In this document: positions 26,495 to 35,464 of the stretch, piece after piece
Position numbering within the stretch: position 1 is the first letter of the stretch
Layout of the letters: each line of letters begins with the position of its first letter
Assembly (NCBI RefSeq): GCF_025421775.1
Contig: NZ_JAOEFX010000002.1
Location: forward strand, 582,075-646,074
Origin: Paenarthrobacter aurescens
GTDB lineage: Bacteria; Actinomycetota; Actinomycetes; Actinomycetales; Micrococcaceae
Length of the DNA: 64,000 nt
Direction of reading: 5' to 3'
Position numbers and translations under genes: made by a program
The notes under the pieces: model-generated
What the model was told of the DNA's origin: nothing
Databases searched by the model: none
Seen by the model: only the letters and a program-made list of their open reading frames with translations

Positions 26495-28069
26495 ATGATG
26501 GCCCCGGATGGCTGGAAGAGTTGGGGCATGGAGCGGATTCGGAGAGTGCAGGCGGCCACAGCGGCCACTACGATCACACCGGCGGTTGGAGCATCGGTGG
26601 GGGATGTTTTGGCCGCCCTGCGTTCCGTCCGCCTCGGCACCGCGAGCCGGGAGCTGATCGACCAGATCCGCGGGTTGGAAGACCTGAAGTCAGCCATCGT
26701 GGGGTTGCAGGCCCGTGCTGCGGTGGCCTTTGACCTTGCCCAGCGGCAGGAACAAGCCGAGGCCGGCGTCCCCGCGTCCGAGCGGGGCCAGGGTGTTGGG
26801 GCGCAGGTCGCGTTGGCCCGGCGGGAGTCCCCGAACCGGGGCTCCCGTCTTCTGGGGTTGGCGAAGGCGCTGGTGGTGGAGATGCCGAGGACCATGGCGG
26901 CGCTGGAATCGGGGCAGTTGAATGAATGGCGGGCCACGTTGCTCGTCAAGGAAACAGCATGCCTGTCTGTGGAGGACCGGTGCGCCGTGGACGAGGAACT
27001 CGCCGCGGACACCGGCACGTTCGAGGGGAAGGGCGACAGGGCGATCATTGCTGCCGCGAAGGCCGCCGCCTACCGGCGTGATCCGCGTTCCGTTGCCCAA
27101 CGTGCCAGCCACGCCGCGTCAGAGCGGACCGTGAGCCTGCGGCCCGCGCCTGACACGATGACGTACCTGACAGCGCTACTCCCGGTGGCCCAGGGTGTTG
27201 CAGCGTACGCCGCTCTGACCCGGGCTGCTGACTCTGCCCGTTCGGCCGGGGACCCCCGGATCCGAGGCCAGGTCATGGCAGATACCCTCGTCGAGCGCGT
27301 CACCGGCAGGCGCGGAGGGATCAGTGGCGTCGACCTCCAGCTCGTCATGACCGACCGGGCCCTCTTCCAAGGCGACAGCGAGCCTGCCCGGCTACGGGGG
27401 TACGGGGTTGTGCCTGCGGAATGGGCCAGGGCACTGGTTGGTGCCGGAGGGACTGTCTCGGACGAGCCTCGTGGGACGAGGGAGAATCCTGTGGCTGGCC
27501 AATCATCCTCAACACCCGATGGTCCGGCACTAAGGCAAGCCGATGAGATAACCGTGTGGCTGCGCCGGCTCTACACGGCACCGGCCACCGGCGAGCTCCT
27601 GACCATGGATTCCAAAGCAAGGCTCTTCCCACCGCGGCTCAGACGATTTATCGAAACCCGTGATGACACCTGCCGCACCCCTTATTGCGACGCGCCCATC
27701 CGCCATATCGACCACATCGTGCCCTGGCACTCAGGCGGAACCACCACCGTGAACAACGGCGCGGGACTCTGCGAAGCCTGCAACCACACCAAAGAAAACC
27801 CGGGCTGGAGCACCAAAACCGTGCCCGGGGACAACCATGCCATGGAGATCACCACGCCCACGGGACACAACTACCGGTCGAAAGCCCCAGCCTTACCAGG
27901 TTGTAGCCAGGGCGCCGGCACTTCCGCGGCGACAACTCCGGGGTTAGTGGCGGAACTGTCGGCGGCTCCGACAGATTCGAGCACTACGGCCCCGGAGAGA
28001 TCACCGAAATCCCGGCGGGATGGCCGTCGGGTGCGGTACCGGGACAAGTCACCCGCAGTTGTTCGATGA
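26495..28069 (+). CDS. DUF222 / HNH endonuclease domain protein
   Basis: A 524-residue member of the multicopy actinobacterial DUF222-HNH family (related to the 13E12 repeat proteins of Mycobacterium). DUF222 spans about residues 40-330. The HNH nuclease lies at about 392-436, with [34 protein letters not shown] and paired zinc cysteines, and appears intact. The serine/threonine/arginine-rich tail (about 470-524) looks disordered. The family is often spread by duplication, and its biological role is not settled. It is divergent from deoC and convergent with the flavoprotein at 28108. Confidence 0.85.
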   Translation: MMAPDGWKSWGMERIRRVQAATAATTITPAVGASVGDVLAALRSVRLGTASRELIDQIRGLEDLKSAIVGLQARAAVAFDLAQRQEQAEAGVPASERGQGVGAQVALARRESPNRGSRLLGLAKALVVEMPRTMAALESGQLNEWRATLLVKETACLSVEDRCAVDEELAADTGTFEGKGDRAIIAAAKAAAYRRDPRSVAQRASHAASERTVSLRPAPDTMTYLTALLPVAQGVAAYAALTRAADSARSAGDPRIRGQVMADTLVERVTGRRGGISGVDLQLVMTDRALFQGDSEPARLRGYGVVPAEWARALVGAGGTVSDEPRGTRENPVAGQSSSTPDGPALRQADEITVWLRRLYTAPATGELLTMDSKARLFPPRLRRFIETRDDTCRTPYCDAPIRHIDHIVPWHSGGTTTVNNGAGLCEACNHTKENPGWSTKTVPGDNHAMEITTPTGHNYRSKAPALPGCSQGAGTSAATTPGLVAELSAAPTDSSTTAPERSPKSRRDGRRVRYRDKSPAVVR

Positions 28070-28107
28070 GGAATTCGGTGAGGAAAGAGACTCCAAGCCC
28101 GAAAGGA

Positions 28108-28995
28108 TCATGCGGCCAGTGGCGCTTGCTGATCCGCGAAGCCGGGCGCACCCAAGAGCATGCCGGAAGCGCACAGCATCGCCGAAGACTCCGCGGAGAG
28201 GAGCAGACCAAGGCGAAGACCGTCGCAGGACGCGGCGTCGCCGATCGCCCAGATCCCCGGAACGGAAGTGGCGAGGTCGCGCCCCACTGCAATGCCGCCG
28301 TCGGACGCTACAAGGAGGCCGGCGCTTTCGGCGAGGTCCTTGCGGGCAGTGCGTTCCTCTGCAATGACCACGAGGTCGCCGTTCATGCTGCTGCCGTCCT
28401 CGAAGAGGATCCCGGTGGCTGGCATAGCGGCGCCTTGCACGCCGGATCCATCGGTGGAAGGGACGACGGCGGTCGGGCGGAGGGTGGTGCGGACTGGGCG
28501 GACCCCGCGTGCCCGCAGCACGGCCTCAGCCTGGCCAGCAGCAGGTCCGTTACCCACCAGGATTCCCAAGGGACGACGGCCGACGATCCGGGTGACGTCC
28601 TTGACCGCTTCGCCGATGTTCGCGGCGTCGTCGATAGTGGAGTAGCTCAGGCTGGATTCGGCGCCCGCCACCGGGGGCAGGACCGGGGCCGAACCCGTCG
28701 CGATGACCAGCTGGTCGTAAGCGAACTCCATGCCGTCCACAGTGGTGACAATCTTTGCGTCGGCGTCGATGAAGCTGGCCGCCTGGCCGAAGCGGACCGA
28801 GACTTGGGGGAGTTCAGCGAGTTCCAGCAATGCTTCCGGGCATTCGTCGCGGTTGCTGAGCACGGTGATCGTTCCGTCGAAAGGGCGTTGCCGGGTTCCG
28901 GATGTGCCAGCAAGCCGCCGCACCAAAGCCTGGGCGGCGGGGCCCGCGCCTGCGATGACGATGTGGAGGGAAGATGCGGACGGGGTGGCGGACAT
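28108..28995 (-). CDS. NirB-like FAD/NAD(P)-binding flavoprotein, stand-alone
   Basis: A 295-residue protein covering only the pyridine-nucleotide-disulfide-type FAD/NAD domains. It shows HIVIAGAGPAAQALV near the N-terminus, YDQLVIATGSAPVLPP, LGILVGNGPAAGQAEAVL for the second nucleotide, and the FAD motif VPGIWAIGDAASC near residue 255. It resembles the N-terminal reductase module of NirB but lacks the BFD [2Fe-2S] and siroheme modules. Its start is preceded by an 11-bp-phased GAAAC-type repeat like that of nirB, so a nitrogen-linked reductase role is plausible. The start agrees with MSATPSAS and a GAAAGGG site upstream. The physiological acceptor is unknown. Confidence 0.72.
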   Translation of the reverse strand: MSATPSASSLHIVIAGAGPAAQALVRRLAGTSGTRQRPFDGTITVLSNRDECPEALLELAELPQVSVRFGQAASFIDADAKIVTTVDGMEFAYDQLVIATGSAPVLPPVAGAESSLSYSTIDDAANIGEAVKDVTRIVGRRPLGILVGNGPAAGQAEAVLRARGVRPVRTTLRPTAVVPSTDGSGVQGAAMPATGILFEDGSSMNGDLVVIAEERTARKDLAESAGLLVASDGGIAVGRDLATSVPGIWAIGDAASCDGLRLGLLLSAESSAMLCASGMLLGAPGFADQQAPLAA

Positions 28996-29050
28996 GTTTG
29001 GCCCTTTCGCTCATGTGACCTGCTGTTGATCACCAGCGTAGGGGGCCGGT

Positions 29051-29077
29051 TTTTCGCGGGTGTTTCCCCTCTGTTGC
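29051..29077 (-). promoter_or_regulatory. GlnR-like 11-bp-phased repeat upstream of the lone flavoprotein
   Basis: Read on the minus strand the sequence is GCAAC-N6-GAAAC-N6-GAAAA, three pentamers with an exact 11-bp period (29073-29077, 29062-29066, 29051-29055), ending about 55 bp before the start codon. The actinobacterial GlnR box is written gTnAC-N6-GaAAC; the second and third pentamers fit the b half-site well and the first fits the a half-site poorly. Confidence 0.4.
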
Positions 29078-29152
29078 CATCTTTGGCGGATCCGTATCGT
29101 GGTGTTTACCAGCCGGTAATAACGTGCGTCACATCGGGGTGGCCAGCGGGCG

Positions 29153-30496
29153 TCAGTACCGGCGGAGAAACTCCCGGAATCCGTTTCCGGCGAAGCCCGC
29201 CACCGCTTCCGCCCGGTCCACGAGTCCGTGGGCGCCCACGGGTTCAAGGGAGGCCAGGAGCCGTGCAGCATCGGCCAGGCTCATGCTCAGCTCGGCAGTC
29301 ATGCCAGCCACGTCGAGCCTGGCACGCCGCGAATCCGCCCAGGCATCCGGACCTGGGTCGTCGCGCAAGGTGCGCGTTACCGCGATGTGCTGCCACCCGC
29401 CGTCGAGCCTTATCCGCGCACGGTATGTGACGTAGTCCCCGGTAGTCTCCACCTGCCCGCCTGCCAGGAACGCCCGCCCGAACCGTGGGTGCTCAAGGTA
29501 TCCGGTAAGCCGAGGCGCTTCATCGCCGGGATCAGACGGAAGAACCACTGTGGCTTTGAACGTCACGGGCGAGCCGTCCAGCTCGCCGTGCAGTGTGTCG
29601 TTGAAGCGGACACCCGGCTGTGGCTCGGTCATCGCTGTGCAGGCCGAATCCTTGGGCAGTCCGGAGGCCGTCATCGCGTCGAGGTAGGCGCGGGCGTCCC
29701 TGTAGCCCATACCGATCAGGGTGTCGGCATCGATCCTGCCCAGGTAGAACTCCGGGTCCAGCGGAAGCGGGTGCTCGGGACGGATCACGTGCAGCACAAA
29801 GTCCCGTCCAACGGCCGCGGCAGCCTCGAAATCAGCTAGCAGGGCACCCATGGCGCTCATTTCGATCATGTGCACGTACTGTTCCAGCGGCCCGTCACCC
29901 CAGTACGGTGTGTTTCCGATGCACCAGATCAGCCACACTTCGTCGGCACCACGACGCAGGGCTTCAGCGACGTTGGCGTCCCTCACCCAGACCGCGTCCG
30001 TCCAGATTTTGCCGTCCCTGCGCAGTGGGGTCAGGAAAATGGGCAGGGACATGCCAGCGGCCATCAGTTCAGCATCAATGACCGCGGCGTCGATCGCGTG
30101 GCAGCGCTTATCGGTGAACTCCACCACGTTGAAGGAACCCTCGACGGCGTCCGGTTCAGCCGCGCGGGCACGGATGGTTGCGTCGTTGATGCCCAAGGTG
30201 GGAAACACTTTGCCGAGGATGCCGTCGGCGTCGCCAACGGCGGGAAGGGACCACGGGCCTTTGAGGTAGTTGCCAAGGGGCAAGGCCGAGCCGAAGTCCT
30301 TGACATCCACGTCCGACCAGCGGGTGCACATTTCCTCCGGCGATACCCCGGAGAGCAGCATCCCGGCCGTGAGTATCCCGCCGGAGGTCCCGTCCACGTG
30401 CTGGAACTTAAGGCCCTCTTCGGCGAGCGCCCTCACCACCCCGGCCTGCCACGCCACGCGCATCCCGCCTCCGGCGAGTACCAGCGAGCGCTTCAC
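29153..30496 (-). CDS. Patatin-like phospholipase with extra C-terminal domain
   Basis: A 447-residue serine hydrolase. The patatin domain (1 to about 240) has the oxyanion loop LAGGGMR (7-13), the nucleophile S38 in DGTSGGILTAG, and the likely catalytic aspartate D167 in WTDAVWVRDANVAEAL. Residues about 296-400 form an additional domain (GVRFNDTLHGEL, TGYLEHPRFGRAF, YRARIRLDGGWQHI) that resembles the C-terminal part of the GMC oxidoreductase in the same operon. Patatins hydrolyse phospholipid or other lipid ester bonds. GTG 30496 starts 7 nt after the upstream stop; the longer frame only re-reads the neighbouring gene. It is the last gene of the operon. Confidence 0.85.
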   Translation of the reverse strand: MKRSLVLAGGGMRVAWQAGVVRALAEEGLKFQHVDGTSGGILTAGMLLSGVSPEEMCTRWSDVDVKDFGSALPLGNYLKGPWSLPAVGDADGILGKVFPTLGINDATIRARAAEPDAVEGSFNVVEFTDKRCHAIDAAVIDAELMAAGMSLPIFLTPLRRDGKIWTDAVWVRDANVAEALRRGADEVWLIWCIGNTPYWGDGPLEQYVHMIEMSAMGALLADFEAAAAVGRDFVLHVIRPEHPLPLDPEFYLGRIDADTLIGMGYRDARAYLDAMTASGLPKDSACTAMTEPQPGVRFNDTLHGELDGSPVTFKATVVLPSDPGDEAPRLTGYLEHPRFGRAFLAGGQVETTGDYVTYRARIRLDGGWQHIAVTRTLRDDPGPDAWADSRRARLDVAGMTAELSMSLADAARLLASLEPVGAHGLVDRAEAVAGFAGNGFREFLRRY

Positions 30497-30503
30497 CGGC
30501 GTT

Positions 30504-30989
30504 TCACCGGGCCGGTCCGGCGCTGATTGGTGCCGCGCTGATGCGGCGCCAATAGATGAAGAGGAGTATCGCCGTCGCGAGGTCGAAGAAGGCGACCAGA
30601 AGGGCAATGGGTGAGAAGATCCCGTTCAAGACCCCGATTCCTACGGCCCCGAACGCTCCGGTTTTCTGCAGTCCGGACCAGAGCACCACTTCGGGGGAGG
30701 GGACGACGTTGAGCAGGGTGTGGAGGAGCAGTCCGCCCACGACCACCATGAACATGCCCACGGTGCCGAAGAGTTGGCGGGTTTCGGGGGTCGGGTCTGC
30801 GCCGATCAGCTGCAGGACTTGCCCGCCGAAGGGAACCTGGACGGCGCCGGTCAGGACGGTGACGACGGCGATCGCCGCGAGTACCGCACGGAGGGGGTCG
30901 GCGAGGGCCCAGGCCACGGTTCCGGGTGGGTGTGTCTTCCGGGATCCGGACGGGTGGTGCCCGGGCTGTGCTGGCTGGTGCGCGGTCAC
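30504..30989 (-). CDS. Membrane protein of unknown function in the GMC-patatin operon
   Basis: A 161-residue protein with a polar, histidine/proline-rich N-terminal 25 residues and four hydrophobic helices (near LRAVLAAIAVVTVLTGAV, TVGMFMVVVGGLLLHTLL, AFGAVGIGVLNGIFSPIAL and DLATAILLFIYW). GTG 30989 overlaps the upstream stop by 4 nt (GTGA). The longer open frame upstream runs antiparallel to good sense only as an out-of-frame reading of the preceding gene. I do not recognise the family; the coupling implies it works with the operon's enzymes at the membrane. Confidence 0.78.
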   Translation of the reverse strand: MTAHQPAQPGHHPSGSRKTHPPGTVAWALADPLRAVLAAIAVVTVLTGAVQVPFGGQVLQLIGADPTPETRQLFGTVGMFMVVVGGLLLHTLLNVVPSPEVVLWSGLQKTGAFGAVGIGVLNGIFSPIALLVAFFDLATAILLFIYWRRISAAPISAGPAR

Positions 30990-31468
30990 GCGAAGGACTC
31001 CAGCAGCCGGCCGCGGTCCACCAGCAGCCAGACCATGGCGGCCCAGGTCAGGGTGGAAACGTAGAAGCGGATGTCGTTGAGCATCATCCAGCGTTTGAGG
31101 AGCGACCGGAGTTCGGTATCGTCCGCGAAGTCGCCGCCACGGATACGGACGTTGATGGGGATGATGATGCCTTGGCCTACCCAGGTCAGGACGATGATTC
31201 CCAGCAAGCAGATGATGGCGGGGATGACGCGTAGGGTGCCCCATTCGGACCAGACAAGGATGCCGCCGGAGATGAACATGATGGGTACCACGATGGTGAA
31301 GAACTTGGTGGCCGCGCGGGTGGGGATGCCGAAATGCATGTCCACGTTGTCACGGGCCAGGGATTCCCATGTTGGGTAGAGGAAGAACTTGAGGACCCAC
31401 ATGGTGCCCACGTACATGGTGGCTCCGAAGAGGAAGTAGAGGGCGTTGAGGAGGAGGAGCCAGTTCAT
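30986..31468 (-). CDS. Membrane protein of unknown function (four helices) in the GMC-patatin operon
   Basis: A 160-residue integral membrane protein beginning MNWLLLLNALYFLFGATMYV. Four hydrophobic segments are seen: 3-30, about 47-67, 73-98 and 131-150. A basic, acidic-flanked loop (NVRIRGGDFADDTELRSLLKRW) lies before the last helix. It has the size and layout of DUF1772/anthrone-oxygenase-like membrane proteins, but the match is uncertain. ATG 31468 overlaps the stop of the decarboxylase-like gene by 4 nt and its own stop overlaps the next start, so it is translationally coupled on both sides. Confidence 0.8.
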   Translation of the reverse strand: MNWLLLLNALYFLFGATMYVGTMWVLKFFLYPTWESLARDNVDMHFGIPTRAATKFFTIVVPIMFISGGILVWSEWGTLRVIPAIICLLGIIVLTWVGQGIIIPINVRIRGGDFADDTELRSLLKRWMMLNDIRFYVSTLTWAAMVWLLVDRGRLLESFA

Positions 31469-32439
31469 TGGGCACCGCCGGTGGGCTCCGGGCTGGGGCC
31501 GGCAGCGCCCGGGACCCGGCTGCGGTCCGGCGGAGCCAGCCATTCCTGTCCTTGGCCCAGGTTCACCACGCTGTCCATCATGTCCCCGCCGCGAAGGGCC
31601 ACGGCCTCGAGCTGGGTGGGAGCGGTGAGGAACCAGGCTTCGTAGTGGTCGTCCAGCACGCCGTGGGCTTGCGGCAGCCATGCGGTGAACACTGGTTTGC
31701 TCTCCACCTGCAGGTTCTTCAGAGGCTCGACGCCGGGCGCGTCACCGAGGATGAGCCGCGCCTTGGCTTGGGCGCCGAGCGCTATGTCCCCGGTGGCCTC
31801 GAAGTAGATGTCCGATTTCCAGAGCATGTTCCGGAACACGCAGTAGTTGGAGGCCGCGAGTTTTAGCGGCAAATCCAAGGGTTCGGGCCGCTCGATCTCT
31901 ATGTAGCAACCCAGCTGGCCGTCCTTGTCGTACTGTGCGGACACGCTCGTGTCGGTGACCACGAAGTCCAGGTTCGCCTGGTGCTTGGGCATGCCCCAGA
32001 TTCCCTTGCCGCCCTTGACGGAGACTTCGGAGCTGACGGGCAGGTCCACCACGAATTGGCCCAGTTTGAAGGTCTTTTGGAAGAGCAGGGGGAGGATGGG
32101 CGGCGTCGGCCTGCTGCCGTGGGTGATGGCGATGGCCAGTGAGTATTCGATGTACTTCCCGATGTCCGTGGATTTGTAGTTGACCACCGTCACCACCAGC
32201 AGGCCCTTGCCGCCCAGGCTGAACGGCCGCATCTCGGAACCGGGGAGCGCAGCGGCCGCGGCCTTCTTGTTGATGGGGAAGGCCGCCATCAGTACGGGCG
32301 AGTCGTCGGAATTGACGGGCATGACGTACTTGATGCCGTCCGCGAACGCATGATGGCCCCGCAGCCGCTCCTGCCGCCGTGGAACCGGAGACGGGAGGAG
32401 CTTGAGTAAGGGTGTGGCCAGTTCGGTGAGGGTTTTCAT
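31465..32439 (-). CDS. Acetoacetate decarboxylase-family protein
   Basis: A 324-residue protein with the acetoacetate decarboxylase-like beta-barrel pattern. A central stretch GGKGIWGMPKHQANLDFVV corresponds to the conserved G(F/M)PK region, preceded by LLVVTVVNYKSTDIGKYIEYS and LPVSSEVSVK. Many members of this superfamily are not decarboxylases but aldolases, dehydratases or of unknown activity, so the reaction is open. ATG 32439 overlaps the upstream stop (ATGA). The proline-rich C-terminus (APPDRSRVPGAAGPSPEP) is probably disordered. A role on a beta-keto or unsaturated lipid product fits its operon neighbours but is inference. Confidence 0.75.
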   Translation of the reverse strand: MKTLTELATPLLKLLPSPVPRRQERLRGHHAFADGIKYVMPVNSDDSPVLMAAFPINKKAAAAALPGSEMRPFSLGGKGLLVVTVVNYKSTDIGKYIEYSLAIAITHGSRPTPPILPLLFQKTFKLGQFVVDLPVSSEVSVKGGKGIWGMPKHQANLDFVVTDTSVSAQYDKDGQLGCYIEIERPEPLDLPLKLAASNYCVFRNMLWKSDIYFEATGDIALGAQAKARLILGDAPGVEPLKNLQVESKPVFTAWLPQAHGVLDDHYEAWFLTAPTQLEAVALRGGDMMDSVVNLGQGQEWLAPPDRSRVPGAAGPSPEPTGGAQ

Positions 32440-33491
32440 GGTTTTGGCTCCTGGGTTCCATTGAGCTCGTGGACAATGACGGGGAAGGTGTCCTGCCAGG
32501 CATGGTCGCCGAAGAAGACATCCAGATGGCCGTAGCCGGGGATGAGGTGGAGGGAGTCCTTGCCGGGGCGGTGCTTTTGGAAGAACTTGAACGTGCGCTG
32601 CTGGCTTTCGGGCAGGAAACACAGGTTGTCCAGGCCGGCGATGAACGCGAACCTGGCGTCGGTCTGTGGCGCTTCGGCCACGAAGTTGTCCGGCAGTTCG
32701 GGGTGGTCGCCGGCGGCCACCATGTGCCCGGCCTTGATGCTGCGTCCCATTTCCTCGAAGAACGTCACGGGCACCTCCGCGAACTCGCCGCTGAGCCATT
32801 GGTGGGTGGCGTCGTCGAGGTTTTCGTGGGACCAAAGGGCAGGGCGGCCGCTGCCGTAGGTGAAACTGACCATCCTGCACACGGTGTTGTCGCATTCGTG
32901 GTGCGTGGCTTTGACCAGGCCGCGGATGGCGCGGGTGAAGTAGCCCTGCGACTTGTAACCCCACGCGGGTGACAGGTAGGGCGTGAAAGCCTTGACTACC
33001 GGCGTGAGGTAGTCGATCTTCAGCCGCGAGAAGGCTGGAACAACCGGGTGCAGCGACACTGCGTTGGACACGATGGTGTCCACTTGCGGCAGCAGCCCAG
33101 CCACGGCCGACATCGTGAAGGACGTTGATCCCTGGCAGTGGATCACGGCCTTCATGGTCTCCGCACCGGTGGCGTTCAGGATGTGCTCGACGGCGGCGGG
33201 ATGGTCATACACCGCGGCGTCGGCCAGCGTCCAGGACAGGGGATCGAGATCGATGGATGCCCGCCAGTTCAGCATCCACACGTCCCACCCGTCTTCGAGG
33301 AGAACGTCGACGATGGTGGTCCGGATGGGTGGCCTGAACAGTTCTGCGCGCACACCGGAGCCGTGGACCAAGACCACGGGTCCTTTGCTGGCTTCGGCCG
33401 CCGAGGTGACATGGACCAGGCTTAGTGGGGTGTTGTCCCGGGCACGGATGGGGATGACCTCGGTCCTGTGCTCGGCACGGGTGATGATCAT
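32436..33491 (-). CDS. Alpha/beta hydrolase with a cysteine at the nucleophile elbow
   Basis: A 351-residue alpha/beta-fold protein. The oxyanion loop VLVHGSGVRAEL is at about 40-51, and the strand-turn-helix elbow reads AVIHCQGSTSF. The central position of the elbow (C119, flanked by I117 and G121) is cysteine, as in PHA synthases, with S122 just after. The late histidine is in PGYGHLDVFFG near residue 331. It resembles the hydrolase modules found beside or fused to GMC/cholesterol-oxidase-like proteins. ATG 33491 and the stop both form 4-nt overlaps with the neighbours. It could be an esterase, thioesterase or acyltransferase; the substrate is unknown. Confidence 0.8.
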   Translation of the reverse strand: MIITRAEHRTEVIPIRARDNTPLSLVHVTSAAEASKGPVVLVHGSGVRAELFRPPIRTTIVDVLLEDGWDVWMLNWRASIDLDPLSWTLADAAVYDHPAAVEHILNATGAETMKAVIHCQGSTSFTMSAVAGLLPQVDTIVSNAVSLHPVVPAFSRLKIDYLTPVVKAFTPYLSPAWGYKSQGYFTRAIRGLVKATHHECDNTVCRMVSFTYGSGRPALWSHENLDDATHQWLSGEFAEVPVTFFEEMGRSIKAGHMVAAGDHPELPDNFVAEAPQTDARFAFIAGLDNLCFLPESQQRTFKFFQKHRPGKDSLHLIPGYGHLDVFFGDHAWQDTFPVIVHELNGTQEPKP

Positions 33492-35464
33492 GGTGTGTTG
33501 CCTTTCCGTGCGATGGTGATGGGTTCTTCAAGAAGCCGCACGGCAGGCAAACCGGAAACGGGAACCAGCCGCGCGCCGTCGTCGTTCGTTGCCAACTGCC
33601 AATCACGGCAGATGGTGTCCACTTTCAGCGGATAGACGGTGAGCTTGCCGTCGGGTGCAAGGTGGATGCGGAGGAAGCCTTTGTGGTCCTCGATCGCCTG
33701 GCCGGACATTTTCCAGGAGGACACCTCACCGCTGGACGTGGCCAGGATGTAGAGGGCGAAAGCTTCGCTGCCCACCGCCCAGCCACCCAGGTGAACCACT
33801 GCCAGGGCCAGCAGCAGGATCACGAAGTCCGGCCAGCCATCCGGCCAGGGAAGCAGGATCACGACGGCGACGCTCACCGCGAGCGCGGACAGCTGGTACA
33901 GCGCCCCTCGGGCAAAAATGATGATTCCTGCCTTGGCAAGCGCCAGCCAACGCGCGAGCAAGGATGTGACCGCCAGCAGGAGGGGCAGGGCAAGGACCAG
34001 AACGAAGACCAGCACCACGGTGTTTCCGCGGGTCAGGCTGCGCAGGCTGTCCACAAACGACTCGCCGCGGAAGGCGCTGAAGACCGTCCACAGAGTCAAC
34101 GCGGCGACGATGTGCACAATGCCGAGCGATAGGCCGAAGCCGGGGTTGCGGATGGGGAGCCAGAACTGTGAGAAGGGGTTGGCCAGTTGCGGGCCGAGCA
34201 GGCGGGAGTCTCCTTGGCCGGGAAACGTGGTGGGCATGAGCGTGAAGCTTCGGGCTGTGCCGGCATGCTCGGCATTGTGGACGCTGGACGATTCACCCGG
34301 GGCCGCGGATGGGGCAGGGAGGATGAGGTTCTGGGGGAGTTCGTGGGTGTCCGAGAGGTAGGCGCCGCCCAACCCGCACGTGATCATTTGGGTTCTGCCT
34401 GGATCCGGCAAGGTGTGCGGTGCCGGCTTGCCGACGTCTGGGGGAGGTTCCCGCTGCTCGTAACGGGCGTAATGGTGGAGGTCGCCGGTGAGCCACAGCC
34501 GGACGCTGGCACCCGTGGCTTCGAACAGGCCGGTTTCCGGGTTGAAGCGGCGGCGCAGGTAGTCCTGTTCGAAGAAGTTTGCCTGGCGGAACCCGCTCAA
34601 TGCCGGGTCAGCGGCATCAACCCAGAAGGGAGCGGCCACACAGAGGATGATCGCGTCGCCAGGCTGCAGTTGCAGGGTGACGTTCCGGTAGAAGTAGTCC
34701 AGTTGCGGCTCGTCGATGTACTGGCCCAGTTGGCTGTCCAGGCCCAACAGCCACCAGCCGGGTGTGCCACTTCGGCCCTGCACGGGAGGGGTACCCGTAA
34801 GCCGAACGGCAAAGTAGCTCCGCGTCTGGATGGTCCGCCAACCCCCGATGCTTCGCTGCCGGGTGAAGATCCTGATGAAAGACGTGAGGCCGTCGTACCA
34901 GTCATGGTTGCCGGGGAGCGCGAGCATGACAGGCACGGGGTTTCGGTCCGGATGGGTGGGGAACGCAGTCCGGTAGGGACCCGCCATCCGATTCTCGTAA
35001 GCCGCCGGGGAAGCCACGGGGTAGACCTCGTCCCCGCCCAAAACCAGCACCCTGCCGCGGGGGAGTTCTTGCCCGTCCACGGTCAGCGTGTCTTCGGCCA
35101 GCAGCGACGCCACGGTGTAGGTGGCGTCGAAGCCATCGCCGAGGTCGGCCGCGAAATCGAGCCACATCTCCGTTGCCGCCGGACCGGTAGCACGCTCGTC
35201 CTGAACTTCAGCAGGCGACGGAAGGCCCCTGCTGCTGACAGGGGGCTGGGCGGGTTGGCCAGCGACCGGAAGCTTATCCAGGCGCAGCGGATCGGCCGGG
35301 AAACTGCCCTCCAGCTCGCGCTTGTCACCAAAATCGGCGAACACCGTGGCAGCGGCAACCTTCAACGCAGTCCTCGCCAGCGACATGGGCGAGAGCCAGC
35401 GAACCGCCGTCTGGGGAGTGAAACCCAGAACGGCGTGGTGTTTGGCGAGCTCCCGGCTTTTCAT
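33488..35464 (-). CDS. Membrane-anchored calcineurin-like metallophosphoesterase
   Basis: A 658-residue protein. The phosphoesterase domain is in the N-terminal half: FAADLGDGFDATY (D107, D110), GGDEVYP (D145), LPGNHDWYDGL (G185-D188) and WLTGDLHHYARY, which supply the usual dimetal ligands. The order is standard, but the first motif is DxGDG rather than DxH. After about residue 430 come five or six hydrophobic segments (FGLSLGIVHIVAALTLW, VVLVFVLVLALPLLLAV, ALAVSVAVVILLPWPDGW), then a cytoplasmic-type tail. It may hydrolyse a phosphodiester or phosphomonoester of a lipid head group. It is coupled by 4-nt overlaps to the GMC gene and the hydrolase. Confidence 0.82.
   Translation of the reverse strand: MKSRELAKHHAVLGFTPQTAVRWLSPMSLARTALKVAAATVFADFGDKRELEGSFPADPLRLDKLPVAGQPAQPPVSSRGLPSPAEVQDERATGPAATEMWLDFAADLGDGFDATYTVASLLAEDTLTVDGQELPRGRVLVLGGDEVYPVASPAAYENRMAGPYRTAFPTHPDRNPVPVMLALPGNHDWYDGLTSFIRIFTRQRSIGGWRTIQTRSYFAVRLTGTPPVQGRSGTPGWWLLGLDSQLGQYIDEPQLDYFYRNVTLQLQPGDAIILCVAAPFWVDAADPALSGFRQANFFEQDYLRRRFNPETGLFEATGASVRLWLTGDLHHYARYEQREPPPDVGKPAPHTLPDPGRTQMITCGLGGAYLSDTHELPQNLILPAPSAAPGESSSVHNAEHAGTARSFTLMPTTFPGQGDSRLLGPQLANPFSQFWLPIRNPGFGLSLGIVHIVAALTLWTVFSAFRGESFVDSLRSLTRGNTVVLVFVLVLALPLLLAVTSLLARWLALAKAGIIIFARGALYQLSALAVSVAVVILLPWPDGWPDFVILLLALAVVHLGGWAVGSEAFALYILATSSGEVSSWKMSGQAIEDHKGFLRIHLAPDGKLTVYPLKVDTICRDWQLATNDDGARLVPVSGLPAVRLLEEPITIARKGNTP

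Noticed and set aside
26495..28069. DUF222-HNH gene as a homing intron or intein
   Set aside because: It is a free-standing intact gene with no flanking split host gene or intein splice motifs.
28066..29430. 454-residue plus-strand frame
   Set aside because: It is the complement of the NirB-like flavoprotein and the patatin C-terminus.
30504..31244. Longer start for the 161-residue membrane protein
   Set aside because: The extra N-terminal part is a His/Pro/Arg-rich out-of-frame reading of the overlapping upstream gene; the GTG at 30989 with a 4-nt overlap is the better start.
31465..32964. Longer 499-residue start for the ADC-like gene
   Set aside because: The extra 175 residues are a Pro/Arg/His-rich out-of-frame reading of the hydrolase gene; ATG 32439 overlaps its stop by 4 nt.
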